This document shows, piece after piece, positions 36,035-45,767 of a stretch of 64,000 nucleotides of DNA. The stretch covers positions 1 through 64,000 of the forward strand of contig CAVTBY010000006.1 in assembly GCA_963733085.1 (NCBI GenBank), in the 5' to 3' direction. How positions within the stretch are numbered: position 1 is the stretch's first letter; every line of letters starts with the position of its first letter. A program made the position numbers and the translations under genes. This DNA comes from Desertimonas sp963733085 (GTDB lineage Bacteria; Actinomycetota; Acidimicrobiia; Acidimicrobiales; Ilumatobacteraceae). The notes under the pieces were generated by a model. The model made no database searches and was not told where the DNA came from. It was given only the letters and a program-made list of their open reading frames with translations.

Positions 36035-36050
36035 CGTCGCGGCGGCGAGC

Positions 36051-36554
36051 TCAGCTCGCCGCGCTGGCCTTCTTCGCCGCGGTCTTCTTCGCCGCGGTCG
36101 ACTTCTTGGCCGGCGTCTTGCGGGCCGCGGTCTTCTTCACCGCGGACGACTTCTTGGCCGCAGTTTTCTTCGCCGCGGTCTTCTTCGCCGCGGTCGACTT
36201 CTTGGCCGGGGCCTTGCGGGCCGCGGTCTTGTTCGCCGGAGCCTTCCTCGCAGGAGCCGGCGACCCACCACCGCTGAACCGGCTGACGATGCTCTCCAGC
36301 TGATCTTCGAGATCGTCGACCCTGCCGGCCAGCCTGCTCAGCTGCCTGCCGACCTCTGCCTTGACGACGGCGGCGATCTGGGCGGTTGTTTCCCGACCGC
36401 GCTCGATCAAGCTCTCGACCGTCTTGGCCGCCTCGGTCCGCCGGATCTCGCCGGACTTGACCAGATCCCTGACAACCTTCTCGGCCTGCTTGCGCTGCAC
36501 CTCGGTGAACTGCAAGCCGGAGTCGATGAGGTTCTGGACGACGTTCGTGGCCAT
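36051..36554 (-). CDS. PhaF-like phasin with histone H1-like tail
   Basis: 167 residues in two parts. Residues 1-95 are a helical phasin-like region with heptads (VQNLIDSGLQFTEVQRKQAE, KVVRDLVKSGEIRRTEAAKT, GRVDDLEDQLESIVSRFSGG). Residues 100-167 are lysine/alanine repeats of the KKTAAKK/RKAPAKK type, as in histone H1, AlgP and the tail of PhaF. In Pseudomonas PhaF this layout ties polyester granules to the nucleoid. ATG at 36554 has a TAGCAT box 6 nt before it. The repeated DNA (36060-36250) also leaves the plus strand open for over 1 kb, which is only a shadow. No PHA synthase is in the window, so a nucleoid-binding role without granules is possible. Confidence 0.75.
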   Translation of the reverse strand: MATNVVQNLIDSGLQFTEVQRKQAEKVVRDLVKSGEIRRTEAAKTVESLIERGRETTAQIAAVVKAEVGRQLSRLAGRVDDLEDQLESIVSRFSGGGSPAPARKAPANKTAARKAPAKKSTAAKKTAAKKTAAKKSSAVKKTAARKTPAKKSTAAKKTAAKKASAAS

Positions 36555-36560
36555 GGAGCG

Positions 36561-36566
36561 ATGCTA
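36561..36566 (-). promoter_or_regulatory. Leaderless -10 box of the phasin-like gene
   Basis: TAGCAT on the minus strand ends 6 nt before the ATG at 36554. It overlaps the last codons of the upstream HAD gene (stop 36566-36564), so the phasin-tlyA-nadK unit starts inside its neighbour. Confidence 0.5.
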
Positions 36567-37376
36567 TCCGTGAGGCGGCGTCACGGACGCGGCCACCAAC
36601 TCGGCGACGATCGCGGCGAGGTCGGCGCCGTCGAGATCGGCCGGCGGGTCGACGACTACCTCGGGTCCTGTGTTGCCGGTGCGGACGATGGCGAAGCGAC
36701 AGCCGAGGGCGGCCGCCAGTTTCCCGTCCGTCGACAGTTGGTCGCCGATGACGACCATTCGTTGTGGGTCGGCGGCGTCGCCCCCGAGCAGCCGGCGAAC
36801 GGCGCGAACCATCGGCGGATGGGGCTTCCCAGCAGTCTCCGGCTCGACGCCACTCGCAGTGGCGATCGCTGCGACGATTGAGCCACCACCCGGAATCGGT
36901 CCGTCAGGTGCGGGAAACAATGGGTCGCGATTGGTGGCGACGAACCGCGCCCCGTCCCGTATCGCCCGTGTCGCCAAACGCATTCGCTCATAGTCGAAGG
37001 TGCGGTGGAGCCCAACGACGACGACGTCGACACCTTGGGCGACGGCGTCGGCGTCGTCACCTTCGAACGGCACCGCACCCGCTGCGAGAACTGCCTCGAA
37101 GACACCCGGCCCGCCACACACGAGAACACGTTCGCCGGCGCGCACCAATTCGGCGGCGGCGGTCGATGACGAGATCACATCACCGTCGGCGACGACACCG
37201 ATGCGCGCCAGCGCCGCAGTGTGGTCGGCGATCGTCGGCCCCGAGGAATTGGACACGAACACCACTCGCCAGCCGGCTCGCCGCAGCTCTTCGATCGCCG
37301 CCACCGACCCCGGGATCGGTTCCCCGGCCAGCCACACGACCCCGTCGAGGTCGCACAAGACCACACCGCTATCCAC
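36564..37376 (-). CDS. HAD-IIA hydrolase, NagD/phosphoglycolate phosphatase-like
   Basis: 270 residues, intact. GVVLCDLDGVVWLAGEPIPG carries nucleophile and acid/base Asp (DLDGV); VVFVSNSSGPTIADHTAALA is motif II; CapC2-type cap in the middle (VVVGLHRTFDYERMRLATRA, RFVATNRDPLFPAPDG); GKPHPPMVRAVRRLL has the motif III lysine and VVIGDQLSTDGKLAAALG motif IV. Such enzymes dephosphorylate small sugars or nucleotides. In actinobacteria a similar gene lies next to tlyA and nadK, as here. GTG at 37376 overlaps the end of ppc by 8 bases. Confidence 0.88.
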   Translation of the reverse strand: MDSGVVLCDLDGVVWLAGEPIPGSVAAIEELRRAGWRVVFVSNSSGPTIADHTAALARIGVVADGDVISSSTAAAELVRAGERVLVCGGPGVFEAVLAAGAVPFEGDDADAVAQGVDVVVVGLHRTFDYERMRLATRAIRDGARFVATNRDPLFPAPDGPIPGGGSIVAAIATASGVEPETAGKPHPPMVRAVRRLLGGDAADPQRMVVIGDQLSTDGKLAAALGCRFAIVRTGNTGPEVVVDPPADLDGADLAAIVAELVAASVTPPHG

Positions 37377-40161
37377 TGTTGCGAAGTCCGGTGGCGATGG
37401 CGTTGATGGTCAGCTGGATGCCCCGGGCAACGAGCTCGTCGTCGTCGCCGGCGCGGCGGCGCCGGAGCAGCTCGATCTGCATCACGTGCAGCGGGTCGAG
37501 ATACGGGTAGCGGTTGCGGATGCTGCGCGCCAGTGTCGGGTTGTTGGCGAGCGGGTCGGGCGAGCCGGTGATCCGCGCATGCCAGTCGGCGGTGAGGGCG
37601 AACTCCGAGACGATGGATCCGAACGCCCGCTCACGCTGTTCGGCGTCGTCGACCAGCCCATCGGCATACCGCGCCCCGATGTCGAGGTCGGCCTTCGCCA
37701 ACACCATGCCGAGGTTGTCGATCATCGTGCGGAAGAACGGCCAACGAAGGTACAGCTCGGCGAGCAGGGCGGCATCGCCGAGGCGTTCGAAGGCCGCGCC
37801 GCAGCCGTACCATCCCGGCAGCATCACCCGGCACTGCGTCCAACCGAAGACCCAGGGAATGGCTCGGAGATCTTCGATCCGTCGAGATCCGGTCCGCGAG
37901 GCGGGACGGCTGCCGATGTTGAGGGTGGCGATCTCGGTGATCGGCGTGATCTGGGCGAAGAAGCCAGCGAAGTCCCCCTCGCCGAACACCAGCGACCGGT
38001 ACGTCGCGTGGGCGGTCGCCGACAGGTCGTCCATCACCTCGGCGTAGCGTTCGTTGTCGCCGCCGAGGTCGTCGTCGATCCCGGCCGACGCCTCGATCGT
38101 CGCGGCCAGCAAGGTCTCGAGGTTGCGCCGTGCCGAGGCCGGCTGGGCGTACTTCGCCGCCACCATCTCGCCCTGCTCGGTGATCCGGATCTGACCACGG
38201 ACCGATCCCGGGGGCTGGGCCAGGATCGCCTCGTAGGCCGGCCCGCCACCGCGCCCGACGGAGCCGCCGCGGCCGTGGAACAGGCGCAGCCGCACGCCGT
38301 GCGAGTCGGCCACAGCCGACAGTCGCTGCTGGGCGCGGAACAGTGCCCAGTTCGACGTCAGATAGCCACCGTCCTTGTTCGAATCCGAGTACCCGATCAT
38401 CACCTCCTGCCAGTTGCCGCGGCCGGCGACGATGCGCCGGTACAACGGCAAGGTGAGCAGTTCGTCGAGCACCTCGGCGGACCGGCCGAGATCGTCGATG
38501 GTCTCGAACAGCGGAATGACGTCGACGGTCGCGGGCAGATCCGCCTGCGGTCGCACGAGGCCGACCTCGCGCAGCAGCACCAGTGGCTCGAGCACGTCGC
38601 TCACCGAGTCCGACCCGGAGACGATGTAGTGCGGGATCGTCGGCTCGCCGTGCCGGGAGATGGCGTCGGCGACGGCGGCGAGCACGGCGAGCTCCTCACC
38701 GACCGCACTCGTGTAGTCGGCGTACGGGCTGCGCAGCGGGCGTGGGGATGCCAGCTCGGCGACGAGAAGCTCGGTCCGGCCTTGCTCGTCGAGCTCGGCG
38801 TATGCAGGGCAGACTCCGGCGACAGAGAGCAGCTCACCGATCACCGTTTCGTGCTGGGAGGCGTTCTGACGAACGTCGAGACCGCACAGGTGCTCGCCGA
38901 ACGTCACCAGTTGACGACGCACCGGGGCGACGACGGTCTCGGCGAGTGTGCGGGCGCCGTGCGACTCCAAGGAGTGGGCGACGACGTCGAGGTCGGCGAG
39001 GAGCTCGTCGAGCGAGTCATACGCCGGACCCGGGGTTGCCGGAGGCGCCACTCTCAGCACCTCTGACGTGCCTGCGAGTGTCTGTTCGGCGCGCGCATAG
39101 AGCCGGCCATACATGCCGCGCAGCGCCCGCCGATACGGCTCGTCGGCGCGGAACGGCGAGCCGTCTCCGGACCGTGCTGCGAGCGCGGTCAGCGCCGGAG
39201 TCGTCGTCACCAGCCGGTCCGACATCGACAACGCCCGCCCGAGTTCGTTGAGACAACCGAGATGGAACTCGTACGCAGTCAGCGCTTGCCGCGCCACGGC
39301 GGTGCGCAAGACGTCGGCGGTGACGAATGGATTGCCATCACGGTCGCCGCCGATCCACGAGCCCATGCGGATCACGCGGCTGGCGTCGATCGTCAGGCCC
39401 CATCGCTCGTTGGCAATCTGCTCGACGGTCTGCTCGATGGCAGCGACCACCTCGAACAGGCTCGCCGGGTAGTAGCGCAAGGCTTCGTTGATCTCGTCTA
39501 CGACCCGCAACCTCGACAGGCGGACCTCGGCGGTCTCCCACAACGTCAGCACGGCAAGCTCGAGGCGCCGGTCGTTGTCGACCCGCTCGGGATCGTCGTC
39601 GGCGAGCGAGGTCCGGGCGGCGAGCAGGCGAGCAACCTCGGTGAGTACGTCGAGGACGGTCTGGCGACGCACCTCGGTCGGGTGCGCCGTGATGACGGGC
39701 GTCACGACGAGGTCGCCGATCAGTCGCTCGACGGCGGAGCGATTCAGCCCGGCTCGTTCGAGATGGTCGAAGGCGGCGGTCAGGCTGCCCAGTTGCGGCT
39801 GGGACCCGCTTTTTCGGTGGAAGCGGCGACGGCGCTCGTGGTGGACGTCCTCGGCGGTGTTGGCGAGCAGCGACAACCAGCCAAATGCCCGGATCAGATG
39901 GAGCTGCTGATCGATCGGCCGGTTGGGCAGGGCGTCGGCCAGCGATTCGAGCGGGCTGCGTCCGCCGCGCCGGGCGTCGACGGCACGGCGGCGCACGGCC
40001 TCGACGAGCTCGAAGACGTCGTCTCCGGCCTGTTCGCGGACGACGTCGCCGAGAATCCGGCCGAGCAACCTGATGTCTGCGCTCAGGGCGGCGTCCTTAC
40101 CGAGGTCGGCGGCGGGTGGGGCGGGTGGGGCGATTGGGGGTGGTGTGATCGGCGATCGCAT
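37369..40161 (-). CDS. ppc: Phosphoenolpyruvate carboxylase
   Basis: 930 residues, intact, usual length. Forms oxaloacetate from PEP and bicarbonate. VVTPVITAHPTEVRRQTVLD holds the essential His; RMGSWIGGDRDGNPFVTADV, EVMIGYSDSNKDGGYLTSNW and RLFHGRGGSVGRGGGPAYEA are the PEP and glycine-loop motifs; the C-terminus ends LRNSG, close to the usual NTG allosteric end. ATG at 40161 starts a Pro-rich segment (ITPPPIAPPAPPAAD), odd for Ppc and maybe a linker; the next start would lose little. Divergent from the DUF1015 gene over 39 bases. Confidence 0.96.
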   Translation of the reverse strand: MRSPITPPPIAPPAPPAADLGKDAALSADIRLLGRILGDVVREQAGDDVFELVEAVRRRAVDARRGGRSPLESLADALPNRPIDQQLHLIRAFGWLSLLANTAEDVHHERRRRFHRKSGSQPQLGSLTAAFDHLERAGLNRSAVERLIGDLVVTPVITAHPTEVRRQTVLDVLTEVARLLAARTSLADDDPERVDNDRRLELAVLTLWETAEVRLSRLRVVDEINEALRYYPASLFEVVAAIEQTVEQIANERWGLTIDASRVIRMGSWIGGDRDGNPFVTADVLRTAVARQALTAYEFHLGCLNELGRALSMSDRLVTTTPALTALAARSGDGSPFRADEPYRRALRGMYGRLYARAEQTLAGTSEVLRVAPPATPGPAYDSLDELLADLDVVAHSLESHGARTLAETVVAPVRRQLVTFGEHLCGLDVRQNASQHETVIGELLSVAGVCPAYAELDEQGRTELLVAELASPRPLRSPYADYTSAVGEELAVLAAVADAISRHGEPTIPHYIVSGSDSVSDVLEPLVLLREVGLVRPQADLPATVDVIPLFETIDDLGRSAEVLDELLTLPLYRRIVAGRGNWQEVMIGYSDSNKDGGYLTSNWALFRAQQRLSAVADSHGVRLRLFHGRGGSVGRGGGPAYEAILAQPPGSVRGQIRITEQGEMVAAKYAQPASARRNLETLLAATIEASAGIDDDLGGDNERYAEVMDDLSATAHATYRSLVFGEGDFAGFFAQITPITEIATLNIGSRPASRTGSRRIEDLRAIPWVFGWTQCRVMLPGWYGCGAAFERLGDAALLAELYLRWPFFRTMIDNLGMVLAKADLDIGARYADGLVDDAEQRERAFGSIVSEFALTADWHARITGSPDPLANNPTLARSIRNRYPYLDPLHVMQIELLRRRRAGDDDELVARGIQLTINAIATGLRNSG

Positions 40162-40200
40162 CGCCGGACAAGGTACGCCGACGAGTGGCAACCTGTCCTG

Positions 40201-41409
40201 GTGCCGAGATTCGAACCGTTCCCCGCCCTGCGCTACTCCCCCGCCACCGAACCGCTCGACGTGCTTGTCGCCCCGCCGTACGACGTGATGTCGCCGGACG
40301 AGGTGGCAAGTCACGCCGGCCGTTCGGCGCACAACATCGTCCATGTCGACGTCCCGGCTGGTGGGGCCGATCGCTACACGCGGGCGGCGGCGCTGTTGCG
40401 GCAGTGGGTCGCCGAGGGCGTGCTGACGCGCGACGAGGTCCCGTCGTTCACTCTGTACCGCACACAGTTCACCGACGCCACGGGCGTCGCCCGCGACCTC
40501 GTCGGCGTCATCGGGGCGCTCGAGGTCGTCGACGAGGGCGCCAGCGGGGTTCTCCCCCACGAGCGCACGACACCAAAGGCGTCGACGGACCGCCTCGACC
40601 TGACCAGGGCCACACGGGCCAACCTGTCACCGGTGTGGGGACTGTCGCTTGCTGCCGGGCTGACTGCGCTGCTGCAGCCACCAGGCGAGCTCGTCGGCGA
40701 AGTCACCGTCGACGGTGTTGTTCACCGAGTCGAACGGGTCACCAGCGCCGAGCGGCTCGCCGAGATCGCAGCCGCGGTGAGTGACCACGACGTCCTCATC
40801 GCCGACGGGCACCATCGTTACGGCGTGGCGCGGATCTACCGCGACGAGGTCCGCGACGCTGCTGCGCGGACCGACGAGGAGATCGATGCGGCCGAGCTCA
40901 CGTTGGCCTTCGTCGGCGAGCTCGTCGCAGAACAGCTCAGCGTCGAGGCGATCCACCGGTTGTACGGCGGCGTGAGTTACGCGGAGCTCGAGGCGGCCCT
41001 CGCTCGCTCGTTCGACCTGGCCGCGATCGACCGGCCAACTCCTGCGACGCTGGCAGCGATGGAGGCGGAGGGATTCCTCGTCCTCATCGGGCCGGATGGG
41101 GCGCAACGACTGACACCAAAGCATGGAGCTTTCGACAATGTCCGCGCCTTGGACGGCGCCTGGCTGGAGCACGCCCTCGACGACGTAGGGGCGGACGTGA
41201 CCTACCAGCACGGCCTCGACGAGGTACTCGCCGCGGTACGCAAGGGCGACGCCGCGGCAGCCGTGCTGATCCGTCCGGTCGGCGTCGCCGAGATCGAGCG
41301 CACCGCCCGCGAAGGCCTCCTGATGCCGCCGAAGTCGACGTTCTTCACGCCGAAGCTGCGCACCGGCTTCGTCATCCGCGAAGCTCTGACTCAGCGGATG
41401 ACGAAGTAG
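40201..41409 (+). CDS. DUF1015 family protein
   Basis: 402 residues, intact. GTG at 40201 gives PRFEPFPALRYSP followed by VLVAPPYDVMSPDEVASHAG, a hallmark of DUF1015. RTTPKASTDRLDLTRATRAN and VLIADGHHRYGVARIYRDEV (GHHR) are the other conserved blocks, and LMPPKSTFFTPKLRTGFVIR closes the protein. The family is of unknown function, often called SpoIIE-like or kinase-like in older notes, but its conserved acids and histidines suggest an enzyme. It overlaps the end of the L,D-transpeptidase by 19 bases on the other strand. Confidence 0.88.
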   Translation: MPRFEPFPALRYSPATEPLDVLVAPPYDVMSPDEVASHAGRSAHNIVHVDVPAGGADRYTRAAALLRQWVAEGVLTRDEVPSFTLYRTQFTDATGVARDLVGVIGALEVVDEGASGVLPHERTTPKASTDRLDLTRATRANLSPVWGLSLAAGLTALLQPPGELVGEVTVDGVVHRVERVTSAERLAEIAAAVSDHDVLIADGHHRYGVARIYRDEVRDAAARTDEEIDAAELTLAFVGELVAEQLSVEAIHRLYGGVSYAELEAALARSFDLAAIDRPTPATLAAMEAEGFLVLIGPDGAQRLTPKHGAFDNVRALDGAWLEHALDDVGADVTYQHGLDEVLAAVRKGDAAAAVLIRPVGVAEIERTAREGLLMPPKSTFFTPKLRTGFVIREALTQRMTK

Positions 41410-42188
41410 GCCTGGCCGGGGACGAGGCGCTGGAGCACGTAGATCAGGTTGGCGTTGTTCAACGAGACGCAGCCGGATGTCGGGCGGCTGTTGCCGGTGC
41501 CGTCGTACGAGTGGCGGTGCAGGAAGATCGCCGCAGCCAAGGGCGGCTCGCCGGGAGCATCGCCGGAGCGGTTGGGGCCCATGTTGGCGCCGATCAGCGC
41601 CGCCCTCGAGTAGGCGCCCTGGATGTTGGCGAGGTACTCGTCGGGGCTCTGGCAGTTCGCCGCCGTGCGGGTGACGAGCCGGTTGTAGTCGGGCGTGTTC
41701 GGCGTGGCACCCCAGCAGTCGCCGGCGCGCACCTGGTGCCACGTTCCGTGGACACCGGGATTGGCGCCGTTGCCGAAGAACTGGAACGTCTCGCCGCTCG
41801 GTGCCGTCATCGACCCCAAACCGAAGACACCACCTGGTGTCGTGCCGTCGCCGGATCGCCGGTCCGCCAGGGCGCGCACCCCGTTGCGGCCGACGCGGCC
41901 GGGCATGTCCATCCGCGCGCAGGTCCACCGGGCGCCGGTGTGAACGAGCAGGTCGACATCTGCGCGGCTACCCGACGAGGTGACGACGACGACCTGACGG
42001 GCCGCCGCCGGTGTACCTCCCGGCGGTGCGCACTGCTGGCCGACGGCCGACGCGCCCACCGAACCACGGGCCTCGACCCGCAACCCGGCGTCGCCGACGA
42101 CCGTCACCAACGCCAACGCCAACGTGGCCGCGACCTTGCGTCTGTGTCGACTGAGCGAACCACCAGATTCGGTCCCCTGGTTCGACAT
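41391..42188 (-). CDS. Secreted L,D-transpeptidase (YkuD-like)
   Basis: 265 residues. N-terminal RHRRKVAATLALALVTVVGD is a signal peptide (charged start, hydrophobic core, then ARGSVGASA). The catalytic domain has VVVVTSSGSRADVDLLVHTG as the first strands, GVFGLGSMTAPSGETFQFFG, and FLHRHSYDGTGN with TSGCVSLNNANLIYV, the HX(14-17)[ST]HG/SGC motif with catalytic cysteine. This class makes 3-3 crosslinks or anchors proteins to peptidoglycan. ATG at 42188 was preferred over a codon 30 bases earlier as it leaves a normal signal. It ends inside the DUF1015 gene's last codons. Confidence 0.82.
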   Translation of the reverse strand: MSNQGTESGGSLSRHRRKVAATLALALVTVVGDAGLRVEARGSVGASAVGQQCAPPGGTPAAARQVVVVTSSGSRADVDLLVHTGARWTCARMDMPGRVGRNGVRALADRRSGDGTTPGGVFGLGSMTAPSGETFQFFGNGANPGVHGTWHQVRAGDCWGATPNTPDYNRLVTRTAANCQSPDEYLANIQGAYSRAALIGANMGPNRSGDAPGEPPLAAAIFLHRHSYDGTGNSRPTSGCVSLNNANLIYVLQRLVPGQAYFVIR

Positions 42189-42214
42189 AGACCCAGGAAG
42201 AGCCGGCCCACGAC

Positions 42215-43303
42215 TCAAGAACCCGTCAGGGTTCCGACGTTGTTGAGCTCCTCGAACGCCAGCGCCAGGCGGGCGCCGAACGACTCCTCGGCGCGGCGCA
42301 GCCAGACCCGCGGGTCATAGACCTTCTTGTTCGGCTTGTCCGGTCCTTCCGGGTTGCCGATCTGACTCTGCAGGTAGTCGTGCTTGTCCGCCTCGAACTG
42401 GCGGATCTCCGTCCCACAGCGCCCACTGCAGGTCGGTGTCGATGTTCATCTTGACGACGCCGTAGGAGATCGCCTCGGCGATCTCGGCGGCCGTCGAACC
42501 CGATCCGCCGTGGAAGACGAAGTCGACGGGCTTGTCGGTCGGCGTGCCCAGCTTCTTGGCGATGTACTCCTGGCTGTCGCGCAGGATGCTCGGCCGCAGC
42601 TTGACGTTGCCGGGCTTGTAGACGCCGTGCACGTTGCCGAAGGCAGCGGCGATCGTGAAGCGATCGCTGATCTCGATCAGCTCGCTGTAGGCATACTCCA
42701 CTTCCTCCGGCTTGGAGTACAGGTCGGCCTGGTCGGCGGCAGTGTTGTCGACGCCGTCCTCCTCACCGCCGGTGATGCCGAGCTCGAGCTCGAGCGTCAT
42801 GCCGAGCGGCGCCATCCGCTCGAGGTACTTCTTGCACGTCGCCACGTTCTCCTCCATCGGCTCCTCGGAGAGGTCGAGCATGTGCGACGAGAACAGCGGC
42901 CGGCCGTTGGCCGCGAAGTACTCCTCACCGGCGTCGAGCAACCCGTCGACCCAGCCGAGCTTGCCCTTGGCGCAGTGGTCGGTGTGCAGCACGACACGGG
43001 CGCCGTAGGCCTCGGCCAATGTGTTGACGTGACGTGCTCCGGCGATCGCCCCGAGGATCGAGACGCACCGATCACCCGAGACCCAGGCCCTTGCCGCCGA
43101 TAAAGGCCGTCCCGAGTGGAGAACTGGATGATCACCGGCGAGTTCAGCCTGGCGGCCGTCTCCATCACGGCGTTGATCGTGTTCGAACCGGTGCAGTTGG
43201 CGGCCGGAAGGGCGAACTGCTCGGCCTTGGCAAGGGCGAACAGGTCCTTGACGTCGGCGCCGGTGACGACGCCGGGCGCGAACTCGTGACGAATGCTGCT
43301 CAT
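42215..43303 (-). CDS. fba: Class II fructose-bisphosphate aldolase, frameshifted
   Basis: Zinc-dependent aldolase of glycolysis/gluconeogenesis, about 360 residues. N-terminal FALPAANCTGSNTINAVME and SPVIIQFS; metal ligands in ARVVLHTDHCAKGKLGWVDG and FGNVHGVYKPGNVKL; DFVFHGGSGSTAAEIAEAIS is the phosphate loop and VVKMNIDTDLQWALWDG the substrate strand. Shifts near 43115, near 43080 and near 42412 split it; after the last, EIRQFEADKHDYLQSQIGNP leads to the true C-terminus LNNVGTLTGS and TGA at 42217-42215. Essential function makes real loss unlikely. ATG at 43303 overlaps the debranching enzyme stop. Confidence 0.9.
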
Positions 43304-45442
43304 CCGTCCGATGTTACGACCCCGTTACCGCCTTCGGGACGAGCGGACATCGTCGACAGCTCGATGTCGATGCCGCCGTCGTGGACGCGGACGTCGGCGC
43401 GACCACGCGGGGTGAACAGGCCGCCGATGGTGAGGTCGGCGACCGACGACACGTCGCTCCGCGTCGATGACAGGCCGGCCGTGCCGGCGCCTGGCTGCAG
43501 CCCAAGTGACGTGCGCAGCAGGAACGGCAGGCTGGCGGACGACCAGGCTTGCGGGGAGCACGACGCCGGATACGCAACGGGGGCGGGCACGTCAGTCCGG
43601 GAGAGGCCGGCGAACAGCTCTGGTGGGCGGCCTCCAAAGTGCACGGCGGCATCGAGGGCGGCATCGAGGATCCGATCGACGAGGTCCCAGCGCCCGTAGC
43701 GGGCGGCCCCGGCGGCACAGATCGCCGTGTCGTGCGGCCACACCGAGCCGTTGTGGTAGCTCAACGGGTCGAACGCGCCCATCGTCGAGGCGAGCGTGCG
43801 GATCCCCCAGCCGGACCACATCGACTCGTCGTCGAGCCACTCCAGATAGCGCCCGGCAAGCTCGTCGTCGGCGATGCCGGTCCACAACGCATGTCCGGGG
43901 TTCGACGCCAGCGCGTCGATGCGTCGTCCGGCGCCGTCGAGGCCGAGGACGAACCATCCCCGTGCATCCCAGAACGTCTCGTTGAACCGACTGCGCAGCT
44001 GCTCCGCCCGTCGTCGCAACGGTGCGTCATCGCGACCGTGGAGCTTCTCGAGGTCGGCTGCGGCGAGCAGCGCGGCGTAGGCGTACCCCTGCACCTCTAC
44101 GACGGCGATCGGCGGCTCCGGAAGCGAGCCGTCGGCGAACGTGATCCCGTCCCACGAGTCCTTCCATCCCTGGTTGCTGAGTCCAAGGTCGGTCTCCCGC
44201 CGGTAGTCGATCCATCCGTCGCCGTTGCTGTCGGCATCACCACTCAGCCAGGCAACCGCTCGGCTGCACTGCCCCGTCGAGCGCTTCCAGCTCGCTGCGG
44301 CCGAGCGCCCCCCAGCGCCACGCCTCGGCGACCAGGATGACGAACAGCGCCGTGGCATCGACCGTTCCGTAGTAGCGCTGCCGGGTACTGAACATGCCGC
44401 CGCTCCCCCGCCGGCGCAGCTCGTGGACGATCTTGCCCGGCTGCTCGTCGGACGCCGCGTCGTAGCCCGTCCCCTGGAGGTCGGCGAGCGCGGCGAGCAC
44501 CCCTCGCGCCAGATCCGGATCGAACGACAACGTCATCAAGGCGGTCAGCAACGAGTCCCGCCCGAACAGCGTCATGAACCACGGCGCACCGGCGGCGATC
44601 AGGGCGCGGTCGGGATGGCCCGGGTCGACGATGCGAAGCGACGCGAGATCGGAGAGCGCCCGATCGATCGCCGGACCGAGACGCGGATCGGTCGACACGA
44701 CGGACGGGGCACGTTGCCGCCATCCCGCTACGCGGTAGACCGGGACGGCTTCGGCCGAGGGATCGAATCCGGCGTCAGCGACCTCGTTGCCCGAGGAGTC
44801 TGCGGCAGCGACGGTGAGGTTGATCGTCGCCGAGCCGTGCGCCGGGAGCTCGACGTGCCAACGCAACGTCCCGTCCGCCGGATCGGTCATGGACGGCGGC
44901 GGGATTCCAGCGCACACGCGTGGTCACGTCGACGTCGTCGAGATCGAGCGGCCAGAGCATCCAACCGCCGTCGTCGGCGACGATCGTGCCTGGCGCTCGG
45001 TTGAGCCCGCCCTTGACGTCGAACACGTGGGCGAAGTCTGCCCCGACTGCTACCTCAACGTCGAGCGTGGCCGCCCGGTCTGACGTCTGGCGTACCTCGA
45101 TCTCGTCGCGCATCCCACCGGCGATCCACCGCCGGCGGATCACCAGGCACGACGTCGGCCGCCCGCCCTCGGTGTCCACCACCCGCTGCACGATCACCGC
45201 GGCCAGCGGGTTCGGCGACGTGCTCGCGAGCGTCTCCAGGGACTGCCCGCGCACCGTCAGGCTGAAACGCGAGAGGTGGCGACGGTCGTCGACGACGAGT
45301 CCGTGAGCCTGCCCACCGAGATCGCCCGAACGCCGGCTGATCACGAAAGTCCGACCGTCGACGAGCGTGAGGGCGTCCGCCCCGCCGACGGTGGGACCGC
45401 ATCGGCTTCGGTGTCGAACGCCGTGTCGTCACCCGGCGGCAT
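43300..45442 (-). CDS. Amylo-alpha-1,6-glucosidase-type glycogen debranching enzyme
   Basis: About 713 residues. N-terminal GDE_N-type beta domain: TFVISRRSGDLGGQAHGLVV, DDRRHLSRFSLTV, VIRRRWIAGGMRDEIEVRQT. C-terminal (alpha/alpha)6 domain: PWFMTLFGRDSLLTALMTLS (substrate-site GRDS), RRRGSGGMFSTRQRYYGTVD, WIDYRRETDLGLSNQGWKDS and YHNGSVWPHDTAICAAGAAR, all typical of bacterial amylo-alpha-1,6-glucosidases (GH133-like). Shifts near 45375, 44900 and 44260 divide it into four pieces that join well. ATG at 45442. The fba gene follows directly (ATGA), and a sugar importer lies divergently upstream. Confidence 0.85.
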
Positions 45443-45550
45443 GGCTCCAGTGTTACCTGTCAGCCCCGGCGCAGCGCGGACGGCAGCCCTGTTTGGCGAC
45501 CGCCCGGATTGGGGTAAGTTGACGAACGACTGCAGTCGAGGAGGCCAGGA

Positions 45551-45742
45551 ATGTCCACGGGGGTGTTCAGCCTGATGTGCCCGACGTGTGGTGCTGATCT
45601 GCACACGGGCAGCCAGGGTGTCGAAGCATGCGCCGGATGCGGCACGGAGTATGTCGAGCGGTTCGGCTACCTGTTCCGCCATGAGGTCGTGCCCCAGGAG
45701 AAGCCGGCGATCCCCGATCGATCGCACACATCGCCCAACTGA
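45551..45742 (+). CDS. Small zinc-ribbon protein
   Basis: 63 residues. ATG at 45551 with GAGGAGG at 45538-45544 as ribosome binding site. MCPTCGADLHTG and EACAGCGTEYVERFGYLF give two CxxC knuckles about 15 residues apart, a rubredoxin/zinc-ribbon pattern. It stands 25 bases before the sugar-binding protein gene and in the same direction, so it is probably first gene of that operon. Function unknown. Confidence 0.7.
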   Translation: MSTGVFSLMCPTCGADLHTGSQGVEACAGCGTEYVERFGYLFRHEVVPQEKPAIPDRSHTSPN

Positions 45743-45767
45743 GCCGCAGATCCATCAGGAGGAACAA

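Noticed and set aside
36060..36250. Short tandem repeats that resemble a CRISPR-like or minisatellite array
   Set aside because: The periodicity follows codons of KKTAAKK-type repeats in the phasin tail; there are no spacers of constant length and no cas genes.
35748..36881. Long plus-strand open frame (377 codons) with Arg/Gly/Leu repeats
   Set aside because: It is the shadow of the repeated lysine/alanine codons of the phasin-like gene and of tlyA and the HAD gene on the minus strand; it has no recognisable domain and runs across three real genes.
40200..40218. Minus-strand GGTTCGAATCTCGGCACCA looks like the T-loop and 3' end of a tRNA
   Set aside because: The bases before it do not form a T-stem (one C-C mismatch, one G-U), no anticodon arm or acceptor partner is present upstream, and the DNA is the start of the DUF1015 coding sequence.
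37000..41409. Very long plus-strand frames opposite ppc (37000-39066, 39262-41409)
   Set aside because: Only the part after 40201 is a protein (DUF1015). The rest is anti-sense to ppc, whose protein is complete and matches its family throughout.
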